This document shows, piece after piece, positions 23,956 to 37,900 of a DNA stretch of 64,000 nt. A program made the position numbers and the translations under genes. This stretch comes from Absidia repens (taxonomy: Eukaryota > Mucoromycota > Mucoromycetes > Mucorales > Cunninghamellaceae), in contig MCGE01000002.1 in the NCBI GenBank assembly GCA_002105175.1, forward strand, positions 930,001 through 994,000, in the 5' to 3' direction. The notes under the pieces are model-generated. The model saw only the letters and a program-made list of their open reading frames with translations. It did not search any database and had not been told where the DNA came from. How positions within the stretch are numbered: position 1 is the first letter of the stretch; each line of letters begins with the position of its first letter.

Positions 23956-26900
23956 ATGTCGGGATCACCTCCATCGACAACATCATCGGCACACACCGTC
24001 CATGGTGACAAGACACAAACTGTTGTTACCACTACCACCACCACTACTACCAGCGACATTGCGGCCTCTATTGACGAAAAACATGTGTCCGATATCGAAG
24101 AACTCCCCATTCAACAAAACACAGCTAGTAGCGATGGCGACAGCACTGTAGACAAAAAAAAGGAAGGCGGCAAGAAAAAGAAGGAAAAGAAGGAAAAGGA
24201 ACCAACTGTACCTATCCATCGCTTATTCCGCTTTGCAACTCTTGGTGATAAACTGATGATCATTACGGCCATTATTTTCAGTTGTGGAATTGGGGCCGTG
24301 CAACCTGCAACAATTATTATCTTTGGGAATTTTTTGGGCCAAGTCCAGACTGCCTTCTCCTCCGCTATGATGCCTGGTGCTGAATGTGTTCCTTCTGGTA
24401 ATGGTCTTGAATTGACATTGCCTCTGATTCTTATTTTTGTGTACATGGGTACTGCAGTTTTAGTAGCTGCTTACTTGGCAAACGCCTTTTGGGTGTTTAC
24501 CGGAGGTAAAAAAAAAAAAAAAGGATACATAATAATACTGATACTAATCAATTCATTTTCAATAGAACGTCAAACACGAAAAATCCGTACCTTATACGTC
24601 CACGCAATTTTGAGACAAGAAATGGGATGGTTTGATAAAGCTGAAGAAGGCTCCCTGACTACTCGTTTGGCTGCTGACACACAACTGATCCAAGATGGTA
24701 TATCCGAAAAGTTTGGTTTATTCGTTGCTGCGCTTGGCCAATTTATATCTGGTTTCATCATTTCCTTTACAAAAGGTTGGAAGTTATCCTTGGTTATGGT
24801 TAGTACGAAAATGACAATAACAAAGAAACGCAACTTTTCTAATTATTTTATCTTTAATAGCTGGCAACCATGCCACTCCTCGCAGGTGCAGGTGCAGGGA
24901 TGGGTTATTTTATTACAAAATACACCTTGCTTGCTCAAAATTCTTACGCCGGTGCTGGTGCTGTCGCTGAACAGGCGTTCTCTGGAATTCGTACTGTTTC
25001 TGCCTTCACTTTACAAAATCGCTTCTTCAAACGATATGATGAAGAATTGGTGCATGCTCGTGATGTTGGTATTGCCCGTGGTCGTGTTCTTGGGTTTGGT
25101 TTTGGTACCTTCATGTTGATTCTCTTTTGTACTTATGGTTTGGCGTTCTGGTAATATACCCATAGTAAACAATTACGGTTTTGTACCTTGCGACTAACCA
25201 GTGCTATATTTTTCTTTTCTAGGTACGGTTCTCAGCTGGTCATGCAAGGTGAATATAATGCGTCACAGGTGCTTATTGTCTTCTTCTCAATGATCATTGG
25301 GGCAATCGCTCTCTTGCAACTCCCACCAAATATCTCTGCCGTGTCAAGTGCTGCTGGCGCTGCTTATAAGATCTTTGCAACCATCGATCGTATCCCCGAA
25401 ATCGATTCCGACTCCAAAGAAGGTTTGGCTCCTGATCATATCCAAGGTGAAATCGAATTCCGTGACATCAAGTTTGTGTATCCTACTCGACCTGACATTA
25501 CCATTCTCAAAAAACTCAACTTGAAGGTGCACCCTGGACAGACTGTAGCTTTCGTTGGACCTAGTGGCAGCGGGAAATCTACTAGTATCTCTCTTTTACA
25601 ACGCTTCTATGATCCTGCTGATGGTGATGTGCTTTTGGATGGCAAGAATTTGAAGGACTACAATGTGGCCTGGCTCCGTCGTCAAATCGGTGTTGTCTCA
25701 CAAGAACCAGTTTTATTCAATATGTCGATTAAGCAAAATCTATTGATGGGCGCTACCCGTGAAGTCACTCAAGAAGAAATCGAAGAAGCTTGTAAAAAGG
25801 CAAACTGTCACATGTTTATTACTCAGTTACCCGATGGCTATGGTACTATCATTGGTGGAACTGGCTTGCTTTCTGGTGGTCAAAACAACGTATTGCTATT
25901 GCTCGCGCTATCTTGAAAAATCCTTCCATTTTGCTGCTGGATGAAGTAAGTGACACATATATACACAAAATTGAAATTGATCAGACTGCTAATTCTTGTT
26001 TTCTATTGTTTAATTAATTTTAGGCTACCTCTGCTTTGGACACTCAATCAGAACGACTCGTACAAAAGGCATTGGATGCTGCTGCTGCTGACCGTACCAC
26101 TATCGTGATTGCCCATCGTTTGTCTACTATCCGAAATGCTGACCTCATTGTTGTAATGGATCAAGGTGATTTGGTTGAGCAAGGCACTCACAACGAACTA
26201 CTTGCCCAAGGTGGTGTCTATGCTGAACTCGTCAAGAAACAAGAAATCGCTCTTCAAGATACCAATATTGTCGAAAATCATGTAGATGATGAAACTTTGT
26301 TGAAACAAGAACAAATTGAACTGGAAAAGGCTCAAGAAATCAAAATTGTTACCGAAAAGCGTGGCTCTGTGGATCTCGTCAAGTTGAATAGTCGTACCTC
26401 TGTGGATGCTTATGAACTCAAACTCAGAAAAGAAAAGGAAGAAAAGAAAGCGGCTTCCAAGCAAAGTACTCCCTTCAAACGCGTCGTATCGCAAATGCGC
26501 CCTGAATGGCATTATTTGGCAACTGGTGTATTGGGTGCTGCTATTGCTGGTGCTGTATTCCCATGCTTTGCTTTGATTTTTGCTCAAGTTTTGAATATTA
26601 TCATGTTTGTTCCACCCGACCAAATGGCACCTGGGTAAGTCATAATATATACCCGTCGCATAATTCGGATTTTGATCTCCGCCTTTTGTTTGGCATATCA
26701 CTGACTTTTTTTTTTTTTATTATCTCCAATTTTTTAGTCCTGTCCAAGGTGCCAATCTTTATGCTTTCCTCTTTATGATCATCGGTATCGCGGCCTTCTT
26801 CGGATTCTCTACGCAACTCCTGTCGTTTGAAACTGCTGGCGAACATTACACAAGACGTCTCCGTGGTGAAATCTTCCAAGCTTACATGAACCAAGAAACT

Positions 26901-28668
26901 GGATTTTTCGACCATGAAGAACACACTGTTGGTGCCTTAACCTCCAAACTCGCAATCGATGCAAAGAATGTCAACGAACTGGTTACCAAAACATGGGGTG
27001 ACGTTACTCAAATATGCGTCACTGCTATCACTGGTTTGGCAATTGCTTTCTCCAACAGCTGGACTTTGACTTTGATCATTTTATGTATGGCTCCGTTCAT
27101 CATGTTTGCAACCGCTTATGAATCCAAAATCCATCGTGGTTTCGAAGACAAAACAAAGAAGGCAAACGAACAAAGTGGTGAAGTCGCTGGTGAAGCTATC
27201 AAAGAAATTAGAACAGTCGCCTCTCTTCATCGTCAGCAACATTTTGAAGATCGATTCTACAAGGCTACAGAACGTCCTCATCAGCTTGCCAGGAATAAAG
27301 CCATCACCGCATCACTCGGCTATGGATTACAACAAGGAATAACAATATATACGAATGCTGGTAAGTGCAACACATAGAATTTGGGAAGGGGTTACTTTTT
27401 TCTAACTTTATTATCCTCGCTGTAGTTGCCTTCTATGCTGGTGTCAGACTTATGGACAATTGCAAAATCAACTTTTTGCAGATGTTTACGACAATGATGG
27501 TGATCATGATCAGTGCTCAAGGTGTTGGTCGTGCCTCTGTGTTTACCTCTATCTTTGCCAAGGCCAAGATCTCTGCTATTGCTATCTTTGATGTCATGGA
27601 CCGGACTCCTGAAATTGATCCCGAGTTGGAAGGTATCGAACCTGAAACAATCAACGGCAACATCGACTTTGAAAATATCACTTTCCGTTATCCTGCTCGT
27701 CCTGATGTTCCTATTTTAACGGCGAATTCAACTTGCATGGAAAATCCAACACCACTATTGCTCTTGTTGGTAAGGTTTAAAAAGCAATAGCAACAAAATT
27801 ATAGAATTTTTCATTCTCACTTAATTTTTTCTTCTCTTCAGGCCCATCTGGATGTGGTAAAAGTACAACTATTGGTATGCTTGAACGGTGGTATGATCCT
27901 CTCAGTGGCTCTGTTCGTGTGGACGACCACAATGCAAACACGTTCTCTCTTGCTAACTTGCGTAGCCACATGGCATTGGTCGGTCAAGAACCTACTCTGT
28001 TTGATCTGTCGATTGGCGACAATGTTCGATATGGCGTGGAAGAAAGAAAGACTGTCACTCAAGAAGAAGTTGAAGAAGCGTGTAAATCCGCCAACATCCA
28101 CAAATTCATTATGGGCTTACCTAAAGGCTATGATACTCGTGTTGGGGACAAAGGAAGTAAGTTCACAAAATAATTAGGTGAATTTTCATCTACTTGGAAT
28201 ATTGTAGACTCTAATATACTGACGCTTTATGTTTATATTTGTATTTTTATTACTATCAGGTCAGTTATCTGGTGGTCAAAAGCAACGTATTGCTATCGCT
28301 CGTGCGTTGATTCGTAAACCTAAGATCCTGTTATTGGATGAAGCGACTTCTGCATTGGATAGTGAATCTGAAAAACTGGTACAAGCAGCTATTGACAAGA
28401 TTTTGGATGAAAAGGACAGTGGCCGAACAACCATTACTATTGCTCACAGACTTTCCACCATTCAAAATGCTGATGTCATTCTTGTCATGTAAGTAGGAAA
28501 ACAAAAAAAGTAAATTTGGCACATGTTATTAATTCTTGACTTGTATATTTATTTGTATCTTATAGTAAGGATGGACGTGTGATTGAACAAGGGTCTCATT
28601 TTGAACTTCTGAAACTCAACGGTGTCTACGCTGAATTGGTACACCAACAATCTTTATCTGCAAACTAG
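23956..28668 (+). CDS. Full-size ABCB (MDR/P-glycoprotein-type) transporter with two 1-nt frame breaks
   Basis: A TMD-NBD-TMD-NBD exporter of the ABCB/MDR class (lipophilic drugs, peptides or pheromone), expected in the plasma membrane. Ten exons: 23956-24505, 24566-24798, 24861-25150, 25223-25945, 26024-26634, 26738-27360, 27426-27769, 27842-28156, 28260-28488 and 28566-28668. They sum to 4021 nt, exactly 2 nt short of 1341 codons. NBD1 has Walker [22 protein letters not shown] and [15 protein letters not shown]2 has [46 protein letters not shown] and the H-loop IAHRLST. The N-terminus is a Thr-rich then Lys/Glu-rich cytosolic tail. Breaks: one base is missing at the A-run 25882-25885, right after LSGGQ of NBD1. 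A second is missing at about 27714-27720 before the NBD2 Walker A. Everything else is intact, so assembly indels are more likely than a pseudogene. Confidence 0.93.
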
Positions 28669-29189
28669 TCCAAAATCTACATCTTAGTTTATATCAACAC
28701 TTATTTCCTCTAGTTATAGTATATTTATAGACTTAACTTTATCGCTGTAACCCAACATTTATTCATCCTCCCCTACCCGCTTTAATTATTTGTACTATTT
28801 TATATCTTTAGATCTACTACAAACCTATATTATTATTATAGCTCTGTTTATTATTATTACTTTTATTACCTTTTTGCGTTTATCAACCATTTTATACTGT
28901 CACTTCAAATATGAATATCAATTTGATACCTATATTTTCTCTTATATATATATATATCGTCTCTTACAAATAAACTGCAACATTGAACATCAAACATATT
29001 CTGTTTAAAAAACTGGAAGATAGAGATGAAGTGATCGGGATGTCTGTTTTTATTATATGATGGGTCAGAAGATGGTTTATGAAAGGCGAATTTTATTGAA
29101 GCATACTGGTAGATACTAAAAAATAAAGACGCAGGGTTCATTGTAACAACGAACCTTCTGGAAGGGTCTATTGGACGAAATAAGAGGGT
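28669..29189. other. Intergenic, 3' side of the ABC transporter
   Basis: AT-rich DNA with an AATAAA at 28967. No gene is seen. The sequence passes into inverted repeat copy D. Confidence 0.5.
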
Positions 29190-29706
29190 GGCTCATGTGA
29201 GTTTTTTAGAATAGTCAACACTCATCTAAAGGACGTTGATAAAAAGAGATCTAATATACTGTACAGGGAAATGGGAAAGACTAAACGAACATTTTCTACT
29301 GAACACAATAACGATCAACATTAATCATAAAGGGATGATGGTAGTAAAAAAGGGATCTCCTTTACAGGACATGAGAAAGACTATGGATCATTTTCATTGA
29401 AGCAAGTAAAATGAAAGGTATTTTTATTCAGATGTAGATACAACTATGGATGAACTAATACTAAACTAAGCCAATGAAGACTCTTAAAAGCCAACTAATG
29501 GTGCCTTTAGATCCTACATCCAAAATGAAAGGGGGTTCCCATGCATCTTGTAATCCCTGGGCAGAAAACCCTCCTAAACTAATCCTGATACTAATTTAAA
29601 AGCACTATAACCTCAAGAGGTAACAATGATGAATGAAAAAAAGAAGAAAGAGGAAAAAAAATAAAAAACTGGGAATAAATAAAAAAATTCACGTGGGCGG
29701 GTTTTA
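29190..29706 (-). repeat. Dispersed CACGTG repeat family, copy D (minus)
   Basis: Read on the minus strand, CCCGCCCACGTG is at 29701-29690, followed by T-rich DNA. Next come ATCAGGATTAGTTTAGGAGG...AGATGCATGG (about 29580-29540) and a TGAATAAAAATACC signal near 29432-29419. Two further ATAGATCTC/CTTTTTA-type blocks follow. The reading frame of the core is kept (IRISLGGFSAQGLQDAW) without a leading ATG. It lies head-to-head with a tail-only fragment at 30085-30170. Confidence 0.8.
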
Positions 29707-30084
29707 AATGGTCATTTACCTCCTGCGGTTTATTTTTTTTTTGGTGGATATAAAATGGAAACCCCTATTTGCTGCTTCTATTTTTCCTCACAATATCATA
29801 CAGTACCATCAACGATGTAGTCTCTTCTCGTTTCTATTTAACATTGGAGGCATGGTTGCCTTGATGCCTCTGCAGTCAAGCTGGAGTAACTCGGTCTGGG
29901 TCTAGTTAATCTTTCACTCCAGTTTTGTTTGCGGCTCACCGAAGAATACATTCCCCCTTTTGATTGGCCTGGTGTATCATACGTAATGTTTATTCCACAG
30001 AAAGGTATCCCCCACACGCTTTACACTTCCTTCACGCACATACTTAATCGCTTCATATTTAGATATGTTCATAGTATTTTCATT

Positions 30085-30170
30085 TGCTCAGTTTAATTTA
30101 GTTGTCATAGTTTATGCCTTCATCCGAATAAAATATGCCTTGTCTCCTTTTACTTTTACATCGTCTCTCA
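30085..30170 (+). repeat. Tail fragment of the CACGTG repeat family
   Basis: GCTCAGTTTAATTTAG...TAGTTTATGCCTTCATCCGAATAAAATATGCC matches the tail block around the AATAAA signal of copies C and E. The E-box and core are not found upstream in 29707-30084. It is therefore a truncated copy or a rearranged partner of copy D. Confidence 0.6.
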
Positions 30171-30247
30171 TACCTTTAGTGTGTCTTTTCTATGGGTGTA
30201 TTCAGACTGTACTATACAGTGTATGAGCCTGTAGAAAAGAGAAAATG

Positions 30248-30279
<32 letters not shown>

Positions 30280-30862
30280 AAGAACGCATGAAGAGATTCC
30301 GACCAACCCTATACTCAATACTACGTCTATTTTACTGTACATACTATATGTTGTATGCACCATAAAGTATAATTTAGGATAAAGTTTTTTCAGGGTTGAT
30401 ACGTCATGAGCAATTGAATGTATACAATATGGTTTATCAATACAACTTCGAGTAAAAAAACGGGATTTATCAAAGTGACTCGAGTTGACAGACTAATTTT
30501 GTATTATGAGATGCTTGTATTTTGTCAAAGTATATCATATGATAAGCAAACTGATGTAAAGACCATGATAATGGAAATGTATGTCGCATTAAATATTTAT
30601 GCTTTATTGATTAGGGACCTATTTTAATGCATTAAAACAATACTATTTCATACTAAATACATGAGAGACAACCACATCGTTGAGACATAAGTAATAGTGT
30701 ATCAGAGATTTATTAATAAAGCGAATAGCAAGAATAATAAAAAAATGGGATCAGTGACAATATAATAAGACAGTTGAGGAGAAAGAAAGGAGAAGTATAA
30801 TAAACAAAGGAATATATAATGGGAGGAGGGGAAAAAGGGGGCAAGATGGGTAAGCGAATAGA
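30171..30862. repeat. Intergenic with (TG)n microsatellite
   Basis: Contains a pure TG dinucleotide run at about 30248-30277, with AT-rich DNA and AATAAA-like signals on either side. The 69-aa open frame at 30418 shows nothing recognisable. This is the 3' side of the minus-strand PKA gene. Confidence 0.6.
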
Positions 30863-32961
<2,099 letters not shown>

Positions 32962-33016
32962 GACTTTTGATGAATAAAAGTGGATAGAAATAAACAAGGA
33001 GAAAAAAAAATATATT

Positions 33017-33050
<34 letters not shown>

Positions 33051-33265
33051 GAAAATGCGCACGTTTAGGCAAGGCAATTCAACGTCCGCTGTTTTGCCAA
33101 CAGAGTTTGCCAACAGTTAGCGGCCTTCCAATAATAAACTTTTTAGTTCGTATTTTTTATTATTTTCAAACAGATCATTATTTATGGACCTGTTTTTCGT
33201 TCTTTTCTATTTTCTTTCTTCTTCTCTTGTCCTCTCAATATCAGACGCTACTTTTTGACCCTGGC
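32962..33265. promoter_or_regulatory. Divergent promoter region, PKA / small secreted protein
   Basis: 304 bp between two divergently transcribed ATGs, including an A28 run at 33020-33047 on the PKA side and a CT/T-rich tract at 33185-33245 on the other. No specific operator is recognised. Confidence 0.4.
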
Positions 33266-33754
33266 ATGCGTCTAGCTTACTTTTTTTTAGCTTTCGTCTG
33301 TTTTATGTTAACTTTGACTCATGCAAAGCCTTCTCTGGTAATAAAATAAAAAAATTTCCATATCTCTTTTTTTTTCGGTCTCTCCAATCTCATCACTCCT
33401 GTTTGTCGTTTTAAAAAAATATAGCAAGAACGACTTCCACAAATAAAATCAACCACCACTCAAAATTACGCTTTACTGAAACCTCTCTCAGCCACCATAT
33501 CTTATATATACTATGCCACTCAATTATTATCGTCAACTCACAACGATCAGCATACAACCAATACCAACATCAAGTTTGATACCAGTAATGACAGCACTAT
33601 TATTTTCTTTAAAGAACAAAATGACTTGGACGAAGATATTACAAAAAGCATTATCATCAACAACGCAAGTAGTAACACAATTGACGTCAACCACCACAAT
33701 GGCCCGATTACTGCGCTTGCATTAGTATTGTTTTTTTGTGTCTTGACATTTTGA
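33266..33754 (+). CDS. Small secreted, probably GPI-anchored protein (133 aa)
   Basis: No known family is recognised. Two exons, 33266-33337 and 33425-33754, with GT..AG borders and an exact 402-nt frame. The N-terminus MRLAYFFLAFVCFMLTLTHA is a textbook signal peptide, likely cleaved before KPSL. The mature part is hydrophilic and rich in Asn, Ser and Thr, with NDS and NAS N-glycosylation sequons. The C-terminus ends in a short hydrophilic spacer and the hydrophobic ITALALVLFFCVLTF. With small residues (NNASSN, NGP) ahead of that tail, the layout is that of a GPI-anchor signal. It is easy to miss because neither exon alone forms a long frame. It is divergently paired with the PKA gene. Cell-wall or surface function is inferred from the targeting signals only. 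Confidence 0.7.
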
Positions 33755-34978
33755 TCTTGTATTTATTTATTTTTAGAATACTTTGTTCCTACTCTTCCCA
33801 TTGATATACCCTTTACTCTCATTCTCTGCCTGTCCCGCTTCGCAATAGAAATAGTACCCCTTGTCCATAATATTATCATACTATCCTTTTTATTGTTTAT
33901 ATTTATATTTATTTTGTATTTTATTGTTTTGTAATAAAAGATTAATAGACACACACCCCCCCCAAAAAAATGATCTACTGATCATCAATCAATGTCTTGG
34001 CTTAAAATCGGGAAAAGCGCGGTTTATTTATGGATTGTGATGTGGAAACGGGGAAAATCTGGTAAGGTCATTGCCAAGACTGTAGCAAATGATATTTGGG
34101 TCAATTGGTACACAATGGTTCAGTATAAACTTTGCATCATAGTAGTTGTTATTGTTTTCACTTGGGGTGGTATGATTTTTAGGGGGGGTTGGTTGGTTGG
34201 TCAGGGGATTCCACTTTCTCGGATTTTTAATTCCCGAATGGCCTTTTTTTTTGTCTCGATCGCTTGTTTCAATTTAAATTCCTTTTATTTCCAGGTACAT
34301 TTTTGAACACCACCCATCCTAAATTCAACGTTCAATACAGCGATAACTCATCAAATTACGGCATGGTGTACTTGGTGTACTGTACTCGACATGCTAGGTG
34401 TGCTCAGTGTAGTCATGTAAAATCCCCCCCTTTATCCCCATGTTAATGATATATTTTAGATTATATGCTTATGAATGTGTGCTATTGAAGTTTTATTGCT
34501 CAGATGAATTAATAAATCATTGTTGGATATTTGATTTTAGTGGCAAATTGTATTATTGGAAAAATGATTTTAATATGATGTGTGTGATTGAATTTTATGA
34601 TGAGTTGTCTTCGCTCTCCCAAAAAAAAAAGGATAGCTCTATCACATACTGTGCTATTTATTGATAAAAGTGATTTGATTGGGTCATCATTCACAAAAAA
34701 AAAACCAGAGAGACAATAGACTATAGCCGTTCCATTTTTTGAGACAAAATATAAAAGATAAATTTTATTTGATAAACAGAAATAATATAGTTGAAGAAAA
34801 GAATACAAATGTACAAAGATATGCTAAAAGATGACAGGGTAAATCCAAACAGGAGTAAGTGTAAATGAATGATCAAAAGTAAATGTGGTAAGTTGAAAAA
34901 AAAAGGATGGAGAAGAATCATATATCTAGAGTGGAGGAATTATACAAAAAAAAAAAAAAAAAAAGGAGGGAGGGGATA
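33755..34978. other. Convergent intergenic region, no gene supported
   Basis: AT-rich DNA with C- and G-rich runs (about 33955-33963 and 34181-34187) and several short A-runs. It separates the 3' ends of the GPI-type protein and the Ras-GEF. The 104-aa and 99-aa open frames here show no motif or coherent splice context. Confidence 0.5.
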
Positions 34979-37900
34979 TCAAGTAAATTGACTGATGGTG
35001 TGACGAATATCGCTTGCCGAGGCGTCTTCTTGCCGAGGTTCTAGTGAGATGCTTCGATTGTAAAAGACCTGTTCATCCTTTTCCACCGTTTCCAGGCACC
35101 GGGATAAGTATCGCTGAATTTCTTCCACTTCTAATAACTTGTAAGGAATTTGGAATTGGTCGATTTCATTCAATACCTTGGTCGTTTTGATATATTTGTC
35201 AAAATTGATAAGAGTTTCGCCAGAGGGTGTCGTCCGATGATTGCTGTTCCCGTCATCAATAAACGTCATATCCGTCAGATATACACCAAGGAACGGAAGA
35301 CAAGGTGCAACAGCTGTTTTCAATCTGGTACGATATTCTGCAAAATTCCGGGAAGAGTCGGTGGCACGATAGATGGGTTCTAACATATGCTTGTATTTTG
35401 CTGATAAATAATCCCAAGTTTTCTTCAATCGCCTAATGCTCGTCGAATCCAGCGCCGAGCGAATCGCCATAAGTGTATTGTAGTTGTTCATTTGAAGGCA
35501 GCACTATGCAAAGCCATATTATAACATTAAACACATTGCTATTCGACTTTCCCTTTTTCTTTTTTTGTTTTCCCACTTACGTCTCCAACCTTAATCCAGA
35601 ATTTGATCATCTGAGCTCGACGTTTTGCATCTTGTTCCCGCAGAATAGAATCTGAGATCCAGCTCGTCAAGTGGGTACTTTTTTGAATCATAGCCTTGAC
35701 ATGGACCGCAGTGCTTTCACCAGCTTTTTTCTTAAATTCTTGACCAATCATTTCATAAGGTGTGATTTGACAGAAGAGGGTACTTTCCATCAAAGTAAAC
35801 TGCCGCGCTAATTCCATACAATCAAAGTCATTGATGTGGACGAGAGTGAGTGCGTTTTGGTTGACTGCCTTTCGGAGCGCATTGCGAAGTGATCTGGTAA
35901 GGTTGATGGGAGGGTAATGAAGCTGATCCGACAAAGATGATGATGAAGTATAATAGCTATTGTGGCTATCGTTACCAAAGAGTGAAAGATCAGAGAATAA
36001 GGATGAGCCTGATGATAATGACAAGTGACCTGATGAATTTTTGCTTTGTAAAGGCGGCCGAAGTGGGTTGTATTCGCTTAATGACACATTGCTGCCATTG
36101 ACACCAAAGAGTGTTGAAGAATGTGATGATGAGGTTGAGCAGATAGCGTAAGACATTTTGCGATGAGAAATAGAATGGCCACGAATTTCAAACTACATAT
36201 TAAAAAAAAAAGTAAGCAAAGAACCTTTTTTGGTTTTACTCTTTTTGTCGATTCTTACCGTTCTTTGAATCAGATCAATCATTCGTTTGGCAGGGCCTGG
36301 CATAGCCTCTTGCATGTCCTCAGTGGCGAAGGCGGTCAGCTGAGATTCTACACCATCTTGTTCATACCGATAATAAGTTTCCAGCCAGGTCTTGATCACA
36401 TTGTAGACACGTAAACGGACAGGCACCAGGACGCGATTCTTCCATAGATTGAATTCTTCTTCAGAGAGTACCGGATCGGAGGGAGGTGACAACCGGAATC
36501 GTTGGATAAGTAAATCAACAAAAGCGGAGGGTGTTGTGAATAAGCGGAAATTGTAAAAGAACGCCCGAGTAAAGACAAGATCTAGAATTGGATTGGTTTC
36601 GTTAGTATAAATATTAATGTTTTTGAGTAAATCCTTATTTTATTTTTTACCTGGTGATTTTTCATGTAATGTCAGTTTTTCAATCAAAGCTTCAATTGTT
36701 GCCCCAGTAAGATGACCATCCGCATTGACAATCACTTCATCATCAGACCATTTTCGTTGTCTGAGGAACCATGGTTCTTGATCGTGCTACGATAATAAAA
36801 ATAAAAATGGCATATATATTTGTATCACTAGTTAATAAAAATAAATCGGATGCTTTTTTTTTTTTTTTTGCCTTACCTTGACTTCATTCGAAGTAGTTTG
36901 ATCAGTAGATCCCATAGAGGAGCGAGAAGAAATTCGGTTGATGGTTTCATTGCTGCCAAGTGAATCCTTGGAAGGCACCTCATTGACAACACGTTGATCA
37001 TCTTGTTTTTGCTTGATAGACATGCGGAAGGCAGAGACGCTCATTCCACGAGGTCGACGAGTCCTTGATGAAGTTGATTGTTCCGAAGTTGGTGTAGATT
37101 TACTGCTAGTTGGTTTCACATCAGGGGGTGGTTCCATTGGTGACGGTGGTATAGGTGGAAGAGGCATCCGTTGTGCTGCTACCAAAGATTGGTGATTTGA
37201 CGGAGGCACGATAGCAAGAGTGTTGATAGAGGAAGATCGTCGTCGATTTTGTCGTATCAGAGGATCCAATTTGCCTAACATCTGTTGACCAGATGCTATA
37301 TCGTCGTCGTATTCGTTGACTGGGCTCATTGCCTCTGGTGTCGTAAGTGGTGTCATATTAAAGGAGTCCACAGAAGATCGATCAGACAAGGTTTTGGCTG
37401 TTCCGTTGTTAGTGTGTATTGAACTGACTGATGTTGTGTAGGATGATCGTGACGTTGCTGATGTTGCTTGTGATCGTCGCTGCGCTGCTGCTGTGTAATT
37501 TCTAGGGACCTTTCCATAATTTGACCGATTCGAGCGACCGCCAAGAGAGGATCGAGATTGGCTAGTTTCAGATAAAACAGAGGGTATGCTATGAGTACGA
37601 TGTCGCTGGTAGCCATCCATAATATCATGAGCGACTGATGATGACGATGACGATGACGGTTCTGACGATGATATCGCTGGTTGACGTTGTCGTATTTCCA
37701 AATTTTCCACAACGTTTTCGGAGAGCGACAGGTTTTTGTTTGTAACATCCAAGTGCTGTTCTTCGACGTGTGGTGGGTGTGCTGGAATCGTCACCGATTT
37801 TTCATCCATAATATCTTGCGTATCTGTTGTTGTCTTCTCTGTTACCGAATCCGTCTTTTCTGTAGAAATATCAGATTCGCTGCCGATGTTGGTACTGCCA

